Below are positions 10,795 to 21,868 of a stretch of DNA of 64,000 nt, in pieces (the first letter of the stretch is position 1; each line of letters opens with the position of its first letter). This DNA is from Iris pallida. Lineage: Eukaryota; Streptophyta; Magnoliopsida; Asparagales; Iridaceae. The stretch covers positions 15,130,180-15,194,179 of the forward strand of contig JANAVB010023996.1 of NCBI GenBank assembly GCA_029216955.1, read 5' to 3'. A program made the position numbers and the translations under genes. The notes beneath the pieces are model-generated. The model was not told where the DNA came from. It made no database searches and worked only from the letters and a program-made list of their open reading frames with translations.

Positions 10795-13700
10795 TTATTA
10801 AGAATATATATATTCTTATTAAAAAACATATATATATATATATTCTTATTAAGAATTATTTTTAATTGATTCGTTGCCTCTTCGATTAAATAGTTTCCAA
10901 CTGTGACTAATCATACAATTCAAAAATTTCTGCAATTCCTAACTTTTGTATATCGACCCTTGGCTAATCATACTATCCCGGACCAAATGGGATTATGGGT
11001 TTCACCAGCAAAGGAACACAGGCAAGTGCACTTTCTGATTGCTTTCGGTTCATAGTAGTCTTTCCATTTCATGTTTATGCATATGTTATCTTGCTTGTTG
11101 ACACATTATTACATGGATTAGTGTCATGGATATCTGTATACATTATTTCTTGATTGTCATGTTTTCGTGTTTCGTGACTTGTTCGAGTCCATGAGTAGTA
11201 GTCGGAAGGGGAAATATCTTAGTAGACATATGGACTATCTAGAACTATCCCTCGTGTCTTTCGTGGAGAATAGCAGCTGCACACGACACGTGCAGGGTGC
11301 CGGATTTACTTCTAGCCGTTCACATGTCGAAACTGATATTTCAAAATACATAGATAGTTGTCTCTACGTGTTTTTCTCGTTTTCTTCACCACTTGTCTTG
11401 ATATCAGTTTACTTTCTAGTTTTCATCTCACATATGTTATTTTTATGTCTTATGAATTCTATTATGTTTTTACATTGCCGTCGATTTGTGTGCTTGTTCC
11501 ATTCCAGACTGGAAACCAATATTTTTGACGTTTAGCTGTGGCTTCACTTAGCATGGGGAGATACGGGTGTACTTAAATCTAGAAATTAGATAGATGTGAT
11601 ATCATTTTCATTACTTGTAAGAACTTTGTACTTTTCTTTAAATGTAAATCTTGTAATAATTTGTAGATTTGATTTAATTATGTGAATGAGCAGTAAATGT
11701 TATATCTTGTGATTTTGAGCATCTTGGCTGTGACAGCGTTCTACTACCGACTCTACGGCATAGGCTGTCTTGGACACATCTCGTATCCGAAAAGCGGGTG
11801 CGGGTCGTGACAACCATTCCACGAATGTCAGTGGCCAGCAGTAAATAAGGGGTCGTCAACCCGTATCTCCGGTGGAGCGTACGGTCACAAAGAAAATGTG
11901 TAAAGTAGCCCATACGCTAAGGATATGTCCACCCCGCACAATGCCTACTATGTTGTATCCACAACATGTATAACCTCTATTAACCGTTAAGTCAAACTAA
12001 GCATGCAACCTCTATTAGCGGTTAATCCTATCGCATGACTTATACGTACTGGTGGCCAGCCAGTCACGCATGTCCGAGTTCTATATATGACTCACAACAA
12101 CGTGGTACAAATGTGTCAAGTCCTATGAATGCAACACACAAAGAGTGGTCCCTTAAATCTATGTTCAATGTATAAGAAAATAGTACATAGCAGGAAATAG
12201 AACTAAACAGTAAAAATTCTATCTACTTATGCCATGTATCACAGTTTATTTTACAAAAAATAAATAATGAACAATGCATGAATATGAGCTAAAGTAAAAT
12301 AATCAGCTAATGCTAAGGTATCTTGCCTGGTATTGCGCCCGCTGTGGTGCGAGAAGCAGCGAACTCCAACAATCAGAATCGTCAACACGAAAATCAACAT
12401 ACACAAAGAGCTTCAGATGCTGAAACAAACATCACGAATGTGTTTGATATAAAAGATATCTCTAGGAAATGCCTGTCCAATAGTCTAATTCTGGAACAGG
12501 GGCAAAATCGTAATTTTGGGTCAAAACGGTGTCCGTCGTTGGACCCGTTTTGTACCGAAAAGTGTGCCAATATCTATGGTTTCTAAAGTCATCAAACTAC
12601 ATGTCTACGGATCCGATTTGAGGAGATGAACCCAACCGTATGTCCAAAGTTGGATTCCGGAGGGCCGTGCACAAATTCGCCATTGGAGCAGGTCGCGGGC
12701 CCGCCAAATAGGCGTTCCGTTCGACTTCCAGAATCAGACCAAACTTGGCATATAGGACCAGAAAAATGATTCGATCCTGATGGCGTAAGTTTCGTGTCGA
12801 TCCGACGAACGTGCACGAAGTTATGGACTAGTTTGCAAAAGGTCGATACGGGGGTATCTTGACGGATACACATTGATTTCGTCGCGCACGTACGACGAAA
12901 TTGAGTTCTGTCAGTTCCCATACATCGAAAACATCCATACGCATCTTTCGATGCATATGGTTTGCGACCACGTCGTCCGGTTTGTCGGGGCACACGCCGT
13001 ATCATAATTTTCTATTGAATTTTTATAGTTTTGTAAGGCTGTTTTTCCCGAACTTTGGGATAGAAAATAATTACATACATTGATTGCAAATATAAACTAA
13101 AAGTTAGGGTTTGGAGGGCTACATGGGTTCTAAAACATTGTTCAGAAACTTTCCTGGAATTTCTACTATGTTGGTCGAAAATTGCCGAAAAACACGGGTA
13201 CAGGTAATCACAATCTGTCAATATAACAAAGGGGTTTTCATCGACTTTGCGTCGATTTAATGACTAACTCTTTTACCTATCTACGTATTTATCTACTGGG
13301 TTTTTAAGACGGTCATATAGACTCTACGCCGCAACTTGCGGAATTGAAAATCATCTACTATGTGCGAAGAAAAGAGGCAGTAAAGGAAGGTACCTTGATG
13401 TGCCCAAAACAGAGTGTGCCCTGTTCTTCGGTCGGCCGACTGTGCTGGCGGCGCTTGCGGCGAATAGGTGCATCGTGCAGGCGGTCGAGGAGGGCCGTGT
13501 GGGTGTTGGCGTCGCCCCGGAGTCGATGGTTGAGGTCTGGGATTAGTTATGGTGGGAATTTTTTTTTGATGAACCTAGTTCTCGTTCAGTTGCCTATTTA
13601 GATTTATTTAAATCTATATTTCGATCGGATTGGAGTTTGGATGGCCACGATTTTGGTTGGATTTAATTGAATTGGAAGAGAATCTAATAGGGAATTGATA

Positions 13701-14341
13701 GGATCTATAGGGAATTTGATTCAGATTTGAATCATTTAAATCATTCTTTTTTCTTTTCTTCTTTGCTTTTACACAGAGAAGTCTCTGTTGGGAATAAGCC
13801 CATGGTCGGGCTGGATGGAGCACTGTTCACTTGAACAGTGCTGACGTTAGCACCTTTTTTCTTTCTATAATAAAGTGTTTTTGGTAATTTATAAATAATA
13901 TAGATTCAAATAATTTCTAATAAATTTCTAATAAATTCTAAAATAAATTCTAATAAATTCTAAAATAAATTCTAAAATATTTTCAAAAAATATTAGTCAT
14001 TATCTCGTACAAATTAACTTTTAAGTAGCACTTACTTGCTATTCAGGATATTTATATTATTCAAAACTTTAAAAAAAATCTATTTAATAATTTAGAAATA
14101 CGTTAAATTATCTAATAATTAACTAAATTCCAAAATCCTAAATATTCAAAATAAATGAAAAGTATATATTCTAGAGAATCTTATAAATCATTTACAAAAT
14201 CATTACCATATGTATATAGGATAGTACTTTCTTGCTTGTTTTAATATTTTTACTAAAATCATAATTTGATCACAAGGATATATAAAGATACTAAACAAAT
14301 ACTAAAAATTAAAAATAAATAAATAAATCAGGGGGTTTACA

Positions 14342-14362
14342 TCCTACCCAACTTATAAAAAT
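14342..14362 (-). promoter_or_regulatory. Polypurine tract of element A
   Basis: On the minus strand, ATAAGTTGGGTAGGA directly precedes the LTR start TGTAAACCC. It matches the pattern AAGGKGGGTAGA followed by TGT seen in elements B and G. A second copy of the same motif lies at 16027-16047. Confidence 0.7.
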
Positions 14363-16294
14363 TTTGTACTCGAAATTAAAGGAAAACTTAATATAGTAAT
14401 TTAATGAGGTTGAATATGAAGAGAATAGTAAGTCATACCTGTGGTGTAGTTGGAATGGGGCACAAAATGGTGTTTTTGTGTGGAATATGTGATTCATGTG
14501 TATAGGGTGGCTTGTCTAGTTCATGAGGGTGAAATTTGTTGGAAGGAAATGGCTAGTATTGTGTTCCAAATATCAAAGTCACGGTAGGGCATCAAAATGA
14601 CACAAATAGAATTAAACGTTATAAACAAATGATTTATTAGCTCCGTCGGAACCAATCTTTCATTAATTTAAGTCTTCGATTTTTAATCTATATTGGCTGG
14701 ACAAGATCCCAAAAATCTGTCCGAACCATTTCTAATAGGTTAGGGCAACATAGAATAGGTTTCAACTCAAATGGTTGGCTAATTGTCATTCGGATTGGTT
14801 AATAGGTTCCCTAAGCCCCAAAATGCATCCTTTTGTGACTTTTGTGTATAAGTAGCACAAGGAAACTCCATAAAGTGGCACACTAGTGGCATGTGTGTAG
14901 TGGGCTTCGAGTAGATCACTATCATATATTGGGTCAAAAGAATTGAGTCAAGTTTGGATCTCTAATTACAGTCGGAAAGGACATTGGTATTATGGTAGTG
15001 ATTATAGCTAGCCTTTTTGACCTAAAAGTCGTGTCATGAAAATAGAGCACAAAGGGACATGTTTTAGTGGGACATGATATGTCTACATGGAGGTGGGCTC
15101 GTCTAAGTCTAGTAAATGGAATTTGTTGGAAGGTAACAGCTGGTATCGTGCTCTGGATAGCAACGTCACGGTCAAGGACACCATGTGATCTAAATAGGAA
15201 GTCGGTGTTCATGAGGCACTAATTTATCATCCTAAGGAAATCCAACTTATCCTAATCAATTGGTAATGCTAAAAAATTTGGAGGGCTTACAATCTATACT
15301 CTACAGAACTAAGGCATGGTTTTAGGATTAATGAGGTTAGAAAAATTCAAAATCATGACATTGCACCACGACTCTTGATTATAAAAAAATACTACCCGAC
15401 GTAATAGAAATTATGATACGGTATATATGAATCATGTTTGGAGTTAGTTCTTCGATTTTGAATAGATGGAACCGATTATGTATATATAGCCTTCATGGCC
15501 ATAGATGAATACTTGTGTCTATGAGCGTTTGTTTTTCGAAAGAGGTGACGAAAACAAATAAGAGTTCGAAGGAGATATGATCGAATTCTAAATATGGGTT
15601 TCAAAGACAATTTTACTAGTTCAAAAGGGAGTTGTCAAGACCGTTGCGGATGAGATCTTAAGGACAAATTTAAATATATCTCAATCCACATAAAAATAAT
15701 CGAAGAGCGAACCAACGTGCACTAGGTTGATCAGACCATCATGCAACGGTTCTGATTAGACAATATGTTAGTAGACGCGCCCAAATAACATATGTCTTGA
15801 AACAAGCTCGAATAAGTGTAAGCTTGCAAAACTAGGCTATAATAACAGTATTAGTCAAGATGGTAAAATATGAGTACGCGAGATAATGACGAAAGCACAT
15901 GTGAATAGTTCAAGTTCTTCAAATAAAAACTAAAACTCCTCCACTATTTATGCCTACACAGTCATCTTATTATCTTCTGGTGTAAGGCCTTGGTAAAGGT
16001 CAAAGGGAGTGTTAGGTCTTAAGGCATTCTACCCAACTTATAAAAGTTATTCTAGAAGTGTGATGGTACAGTAGGTCGTGTCTACCTAGTATGGGTTACC
16101 TTCTTAACCTCTAACAAGCACGAAGGAAGGATAAGAATTTTGATAGAAGGGATCAAGCAAGATGCAATCCAAGGAGTCAAACGAGAGTTCAAAAATAGAA
16201 TTGAGATAGAAGGTCAAGTATGTGGATGAGGTCCTAGACTCTAATCCTATACGCAGGCTTGCTTGGTACGGTAAAGTAACCAAACAATTTATCT

Positions 16295-16321
16295 TGACCT
16301 GTATGGGCCACCACAAAAACG
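16295..16321 (-). promoter_or_regulatory. Primer-binding-site-like region of element A
   Basis: Directly downstream of the 5' LTR on the minus strand is a CGTTTTTG spacer followed by TGGTGGCCCATAC. The same layout follows the 5' LTRs of B (5052) and G (48159). It does not match the usual iMet primer TGGTATCAGAGC. I could not match it to a plant tRNA 3' end from memory, so the primer identity is open. Confidence 0.55.
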
Positions 16322-19300
16322 TGTAATGCCCCAGTCCCAAAATACTTAGGACTAAGTACGTGGACATGCCAGCTGCATACATACGAAGTATACTCCAATA
16401 TATGGAATCCTCGTATGTATACATAAGCTCTAAATGCAGTAAAACCAAGGCTAACTAATCTCACCCACAAAATAAAGGAATAAAAGATACCATATAATTA
16501 ACTATGAAATTCTTTATACAAGATATTGGGCGGAGACAAATCTACTACCAACTATTTTAAAAGATAGAATACATAACAAAAAAAAGAGTTTGGCGAACGA
16601 AGCGAAGACGATCAAAGTGCAATCATCCTCGAAGAAATAGAGATGATCACGGCCATGGCTAGAACACCGGTGAAAGACAAGAGCACACACTTGGAGAGAC
16701 AACCAGGTCCTCAGAGGGACGTAACAAGATACACAATATCATGCCATATAAACTGAATATAATTGCTCAATAATAATAAGTAAGATCGGATCATAACATG
16801 GTCCAATGCCTCACCATTTGGATTAGTGTACCATCCCCCCAACCAAACAAGGACAGAAGATGGCACACTAACCCACGATGAAGTATTTTTCTAAGTCACG
16901 AATCTAATATGGTATCCGGACCACAACAAGGTTCAATACCTTCTCATCAAAGTAGTAAGCTACACCTAAAACCAAACTAGGATAAGATGTGGCAAAGTAA
17001 TCCGCGATAAGTTATTGTTCCAAGCTACGGTCAGATACAAGTACCCAAGCCAAGAGTACTCATACCTAACGGATAAGGGTACCTAACCAGTCTAAGTGAA
17101 TGCAGTTTTAAAAACAACCTCCAACGCATGGGCCCTGGCTAAAATGGGATCTGTATGGTCCCCACCATGGGCCTCAAGGATAACCGTTCCACGAACGTCA
17201 ATGGCCAGTAGTAAATAAGGGGTCGTCAACCCGCATCTCCGGTGGAACGTATGGTCACATGGGAAATGTGTAAAGTAGCCCATACGCTAAGGATATCTCC
17301 TCCCCGCCCAATGCCGACTATGTTGTACCCACAACACGTGTAACCTCTATTAACCGCTAAGTCAAACTAAGCATGCAACCTCTATTAGCGGTTAATCCTA
17401 TCGTACGACTTATATGTACTGGTGGTCAGCCAGTTACGCATGTCCGAGTTCTATATGTGACTCACAAAAATGTGGTACAAATGTGTCAAGGCCTATGAAT
17501 GCAACACACAAAGGATAGTCTCTTAAATCTAAGTTTAATGTATAAGAAAATAGTACATAGCAGAAAATAGAACTAAACAGTAAAAATTCTATCTACTTAT
17601 GCCATGTATCACAGTTTATTTTACAGAAAATAAATTTTGAACAATGCATGAATATGAGCTAAAGTAAAATAATCAGCTAATAGCAAGGTATCTTGTATGG
17701 TATTGCGCCCGGTGTGGTACAAGAAGCAGCAAAAATCCAACAATCAGAATCGTCAGCACGAAAGTTAACATCCACAAAGAGCTCCGAATGCTGAAACAAA
17801 CAACATGAACGTGTTTGATATAAAAGATATCTGTAGGAAACGCCTGTCCAAAAGTCTAATTCTGGAACAGCGGCAAAATCGTAATTTCGGGTTAAAACGA
17901 TGTCCGCCGTTGGACCCGTTTTGCACCGAAAGGCATGCTAATATCTACGATTTCTAAAGTCGTCAAACAACATATTTACGGATCCAATTTGAGGAGATAA
18001 ACCCAACCGTATGTCTAAAGTTGGATTCCAGCGGGCTATGCACAAATTTGCCCGTTGAAACGGGTCGCGGGCCCGCCAAATAGGCGTTCCGTTCAACCTT
18101 CTCAGAATCGGACCAAACTTGGCATACAGGACCTAGAAAATAATTTAGTCCTGATGGCGTAAGTTTCATGTCGATCCGAAGAACGTGCACGAAGTTATGG
18201 GCAAGTTTGCAAAAGGTCGATACGGGGGTATCTTGACGGATATGTACTGATTTCATCGCGCACGCACGACGAAATCGAGTTTCGACAGTTCCCATATGTC
18301 GGAAACATTTATACGTGCCTTTTGATGCGTATGGTTTGCGACCACGTCACCCGATTTGTCGGGACGCATGCCGTATGATAAGTTTCTATTGAATTTTTAT
18401 AGTTTTGTAAGGTTATTTTTCCCGAACTTTGGGATAGAAAATAATTACATACATTGATTGCAAATATAAACTAAAAGTTAGGGTTTGGAGGGCTACTTGG
18501 GTTCTAAGACACTGTTCAGAAACTTTCCTAGAATTTCTACTATGTTGGTCGAAAATTGCCTACAAACAGGGGTACAGGCAATCATAATCTGTCAATATAA
18601 CAAAGGGGTTTTCAATGACTTTGCATCGATTTAATGACTAACTCGTTTACCTATAATCGAATCTATCTATTAGGGTTTTAAGATGGTCATATAGACTCTA
18701 CGTCGCAACTTGCGGAATCGAAAATCATCTACTACGTGCGAACAAAGAGGCAGTGAAGGAAGGTACCTTGATGTGCCCAAAACAGGGTGTACCTTGTTCT
18801 TCGGTCGATCGACTGTGTTAGCGGCGCTTGCTGCGAACAGTGTGCCGTGCAGGCGGTCGAGGCGGGGCATGGGGGTGTTGGCGTTGCTCCGGAGTCGATG
18901 GTTGAGGTCTGGGATGAGTTATGGTGGGGACATTTTTTGATGAACCCAGTTCTCGTTCAGTTGCCTATTTAGATTTATTTAAATCTATATTTCGATCGGG
19001 TTGGAGTTTGGATGGCCGTAATTTTGGTTAGATTTAATTGAATTGGAAGATAATCTAATAGGGAATTGATAGGATCTAATCTTAGGGAATTTGATTCATA
19101 TTTGAATCATTTAAATATTTCTTTCTTTTTTTCTTTTCTTCTTTGCTTTTACACAGAGAAGTCTGTGTTGGGAACAAGCCCATGCTCGGGCTGGACGGAG
19201 CACTATTCACTTGAACAGTGCTGAAGTCAGCACCTTTTTTTTCTTTCTATAATAAAGTGTTTTAGGTAATTTATAAATAATATAGATTCAAATAAATTCT

Positions 19301-19723
19301 AAATAATTTCTAATAAATTCTAAAATAAATTTTAAAATAAATTCTAATAAATTCTAAAATATTTTTGTAAAATATTAGTCAATATCTAGTAAAAATTAAC
19401 TTTAAGTAGCATTTACTTGCTATTAAGGATATTTACATTATTCAAAACTTTTAAAAATAAGCTATTTAATAATTTAGAAATACGTTAAATTATCTAATAA
19501 TTAACTAAATTCCAAAATCCTAAATATTCAAAATAAATGAAAAGTATATATTCTAGAGTATCTTATAAATCCTTTACAAAATCATTACCATACGTATATA
19601 TGATAGTACTTTTTTGCTTGTTTTAATATTTTTATTAAAATCATAATTTGATCACAAGGATATATAAAGATACTAAACAAATACTGAAAATTAAAAATAA
19701 ATTAAAAAATCAGGGGGTTTACA
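16322..19723 (-). repeat. 5' LTR of element A
   Basis: This 3402-bp LTR is complete and uninterrupted. On the minus strand it runs from TGTAAACCC at 19723 down to TTACA at 16322. It has an AT-rich start, a more GC-rich middle (about 17900-18400) and a region near the end matching other Tekay-type LTRs here. It retains the empty B insertion site at 17188-17192 (ACCGT). Confidence 0.92.
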
Positions 19724-19939
19724 TGATGGCTTTTAAGTCCTAAAAACGATGAGTTATCATTACTTTTTGTTGAAACGACGGCTTAAAATATGCTGGCGGC
19801 TAAAATGACGCCAGCATGTCAGCGACCCGCTATGTATTCTCGATGACACGTGTCATTTCATGCTTCTGTTCAAAGTGTTCCAAACTTGTTCAAGTTTGAA
19901 AACTTTGTAGGGGGTCTTGTAGAAGCATAAAAATAGTAC

Positions 19940-20065
19940 AGGTGGTACGAAAGCGCAGAAGACAACAGTTGCTTCATATACTCCACAGAAGCGCAGACGA
20001 CAACAGTTGTTTAAAGCGCAGAAGACAACAGTCGTTTCACATACTCCATAGAAGCGCAGGAGACA
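19940..20065 (+). repeat. GCGCAG-type tandem repeat
   Basis: The word AAGCGCAGAAGACAACAGT and close variants recur four times (about 19950, 19987, 20015 and 20052). Some are separated by TTCATATACTCCACAG or a close variant. Copies are imperfect. Confidence 0.7.
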
Positions 20066-20713
20066 TACAAAGACAAATACATAAAGGAAAGTTCTTTATT
20101 AAAGTCACGTTTACAAAAGATCTTTTACGGACTCTTCAGGATTACATATAAAGACTAAACCATAAAGCACGGCCTACAAAGTATACAAAGCGCGCAGACC
20201 CTAAAACGTGCAGTAGTGTCAGAGCGAATCATTTCCTCGTCAGAGCGAGCCACTTCCTAGTGAGACGTGGAGGAACTCCAATATGGCTAATGAAGCAGCT
20301 ATTAGCCCGAGCTAGAATGCAGCTCCTGCGCGAAGCTCACAGCACTACCTGCGGCTCTTCCAGTATTACAGGATGCGTAGCCCCCCACTGTAATATAGCT
20401 AATAAAGCCATTATTGAGCAAGGTAGAGCACAACCTATGGCTCTTCGGGTTGGCAATCAATCCAATTCCAGTAGCTTGGACCTCGAAAACATCCAAGATG
20501 TTGTTCAAGTTTGACCCCCTTATGCCAAACGCTCAAGTGCATCTCGAAACTCAGTAGTGGTTCTTCTACAAAGCCACAGCTTCTTTGAACGAAGAGATCT
20601 ACAACCAACAGTCGACTTATGCAAGGCCCATGGCCGTCCAAAGCTAAGTCGGGGTCGAGCATGACGGGGAAATGATAAGAAATTATGAGCAAAGTGTTAA
20701 CGAAAGCTCATGT

Positions 20714-20752
20714 TTATATATAGGCTGTGTGGTCCAAACCACAGGCCACGTG
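20714..20752 (-). promoter_or_regulatory. Minus-strand promoter-like G-box and TATA
   Basis: On the minus strand the perfect palindrome GCCACGTGGC (G-box/ABRE, around 20747-20752) is followed about 25 bases later by CTATATATAAAC. An 85-codon minus frame starts just downstream at 20692, too close to the TATA box for a normal leader. Transcription of X on this strand is therefore only suggested. Confidence 0.4.
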
Positions 20753-21157
20753 GCGGTCAGTCAAAGGACCCCAGAGTAATGGGATGAACCTAGGACTCAG
20801 CACAATAAATCTTATTTAATAGATCCATTTGACTAAGCCTTTGTTGACCAAACAGGATCACAGTCAACCTAATCTTAAAAATTAACAAAACAATATTTGT
20901 CATAGTCCAATGTGACACATCAAGCTCAAATTCAATCCACTCAGCTAAGTGGTTCAAGATCAAAGCTGCTTGAAGATTTATTATTCTGTATATATTGGAG
21001 TCTGTACTTTTATTTTGTTTTTGAGTATAGGATGATGTACGTTGGGTCATACTGAGCAACTTTGGGCTAGACATAGCTTTATAGGTTTACTTAGCCCAAA
21101 ACCCAATCAACCCATTCTTCAAATAGCCCACAAAGAACATTCTGTCCATAGGAGATA

Positions 21158-21304
21158 GAGTTCGGGCCGAACTCTGCCTCCACAGAGAGTGCGGGCCGAA
21201 CTCTGCCCCCTAAATTACATGGTGCTGATTTTTAGGTCTTGATCACTGCTAGTTGTCCAACGGCCGAAAATTTGAATTCTACATATAGAATTCTGGCCGA
21301 ATTC
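21158..21304 (+). promoter_or_regulatory. Three 17-nt palindromes in the C promoter
   Basis: GAGTTCGGGCCGAACTC (21158-21174) has perfect 8-bp arms around one central base. A variant, GAGTGCGGGCCGAACTC, lies at 21187-21203, and GAATTCTGGCCGAATTC at 21288-21304 ends 16 bases before the TATA box. Sirevirus LTRs are known to carry palindromes of this geometry (8+1+8) near the promoter. The sequence here differs from the maize-type CACCGGACTGTCCGGTG. Confidence 0.75.
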
Positions 21305-21319
21305 TGCCTACCCCAAACC

Positions 21320-21329
21320 CTATAAATAG
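21320..21329 (+). promoter_or_regulatory. TATA box of the C 5' LTR
   Basis: CTATAAATAG sits in a conserved AACCCTATAAATAGG context and is repeated in the 3' LTR at 34508-34517. Transcription would be expected to start roughly 30 bases downstream, in a pyrimidine-rich stretch. Confidence 0.75.
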
Positions 21330-21816
21330 GCCTTGGTTTCTCTCATTTGAAACAATCCAATCTTCTCTTCTTCTCTTACATAGCCTATATATTAAAGAGC
21401 CTTATCTTCCTATCCACTTAGCATTCAAACTTTCCAACCGTCCAATTTGCTCGGTACAATCTAGCTAGAAGTTTGAAGTACAAGAAGTTGTAAGTCACTT
21501 GGAAAAGTCCAAGTTTTGCCAAAGCGATTATTGAAAGAAGTTTGGCGTGCCCTTCTGTGAAAATGCACGTGGTTGTAACCCTATTTCACAAATAGTAGAT
21601 TTCAATCCTGAGCTAGAGTTCTCTGGCCTGGACTAGTCCTCCATGAGGAAAACCAGGTTAAAATTCTTGTTGTGTTGTGCTTACTCTCTACTCTTTATTT
21701 CCGCATTTCTTTTACCCTGATTATTTAGTTGGTGAAGAGAGTTTAAATTTTTAATTGATCATTTTTGTTATAAACTCTATTCACCCCCCTCTTGAGTTGC
21801 CCACCTGTACTTCAAT

Positions 21817-21830
21817 TGGTATCAAAGCTC
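21817..21830 (+). promoter_or_regulatory. Primer binding site, initiator Met tRNA
   Basis: TGGTATCAAAGCTC starts a few bases after the LTR end. It matches the iMet-complementary TGGTATCAGAGC with one difference, the standard primer of plant Copia elements. Confidence 0.9.
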
Positions 21831-21868
21831 TGTTCTCTTATCAAGGACTAACATCCTAGAGCTGATCC

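Larger units (their letters stand above)
1557..11812 (+). mobile_element. Element B: non-autonomous Tekay-like LTR retrotransposon inserted in the LTR of A
   Basis: Two long direct repeats (1557-5051 and 8365-11812) start TGTAA and end TCGTGACA. They are flanked by the 5-bp target ACCGT (1552-1556) and ACCAT (11813-11817), one mismatch apart. The total is 10,256 bp. The internal domain of 3313 bp has no gag, protease, RT, RNase H or integrase motif in any frame, so the element needs enzymes from elsewhere. The primer-like motif, the polypurine tract and the LTR 3' half resemble the coding element G. A near-identical partial copy at 57148-64000 is probably an assembly duplicate. Confidence 0.93.
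8365..11812 (+). repeat. 3' LTR of element B
   Basis: This 3448-bp LTR pairs with 1557-5051 and ends GCGGGTCGTGACA. It carries the same GC-rich block, TGGGCY cluster (10202-10347) and AT microsatellite (10731-10792). Scattered substitutions and small indels relative to the 5' LTR show the insertion is not very recent. Confidence 0.92.
681..14341 (-). repeat. 3' LTR of element A, split by element B
   Basis: The two halves, 681-1556 and 11813-14341, together align with 16322-19723. For example, CCCAAAATACTTAGGAC occurs at 696 and again at 16337, and the plus-strand right end is CAGGGGGTTTACA in both. Total length without B is about 3.4 kb. Removing B and one copy of its target duplication restores the alignment at ACCGTTCCACGAA, seen intact at 17188. 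Confidence 0.92.
14342..16321 (-). other. Non-coding internal domain of element A
   Basis: This 1980-bp AT-rich region has only short chance ORFs and no recognisable retroviral domain on either strand. It holds degenerate copies of a module (around 14455-14590 and 15045-15185). On the plus strand the module includes a GAAATTTGTTGGAAGG-like core, GGTATCGTG or a variant of it, and AAAGTCACGG-like sequence. Related sequence occurs in solo LTR D. A polypurine-like motif appears at both ends (14342 and 16027). Confidence 0.75.
681..19723 (-). mobile_element. Element A: non-autonomous Ty3/gypsy (Tekay-like) LTR retrotransposon, interrupted by element B
   Basis: The element is bounded by a perfect 5-bp target duplication, TGATG at 676-680 and 19724-19728. 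On the minus strand its LTRs begin TGTAAACCCCCTG and end in a GCATTACA or GCGTTACA form. The 5' LTR is 16322-19723. The 3' LTR is 681-14341 and is split by element B. The internal domain (14342-16321, 1980 bp) has no protein domain, so the element is non-autonomous. Its primer-site-like and polypurine motifs match those of the coding Tekay element G, and its LTRs share end motifs with B, D and F. Without the insertion it is about 8.8 kb. The lineage call is inferred from these non-coding similarities, since there is no reverse transcriptase to classify. Confidence 0.9.
19729..20838. other. Middle piece of unidentified sequence X
   Basis: This sequence lies between elements A and C, and no gene is recognised in it. 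Short frames exist on both strands (plus 20260-20514, minus 20435-20692), but they overlap each other and show no domain. It contains a GCGCAG-based tandem repeat and a minus-strand G-box plus TATA pair. The sequence resumes after element C at 35010, where GCGCAG repeats also occur. This supports one original repeat-rich locus. Confidence 0.5.
20844..21814 (+). repeat. 5' LTR of element C
   Basis: A 971-bp LTR running from TGTTGACCAAACAGG to CCTGTACTTCA. It carries three copies of a 17-nt palindrome (21158, 21187, 21288) upstream of a TATA box at 21320. Confidence 0.96.

Noticed and set aside
20435..20692. An 85-codon minus frame just after a TATA box
   Set aside because: The start lies only some 20 bases after the TATA box and the protein has no recognisable feature. 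A plus-strand frame overlaps it.
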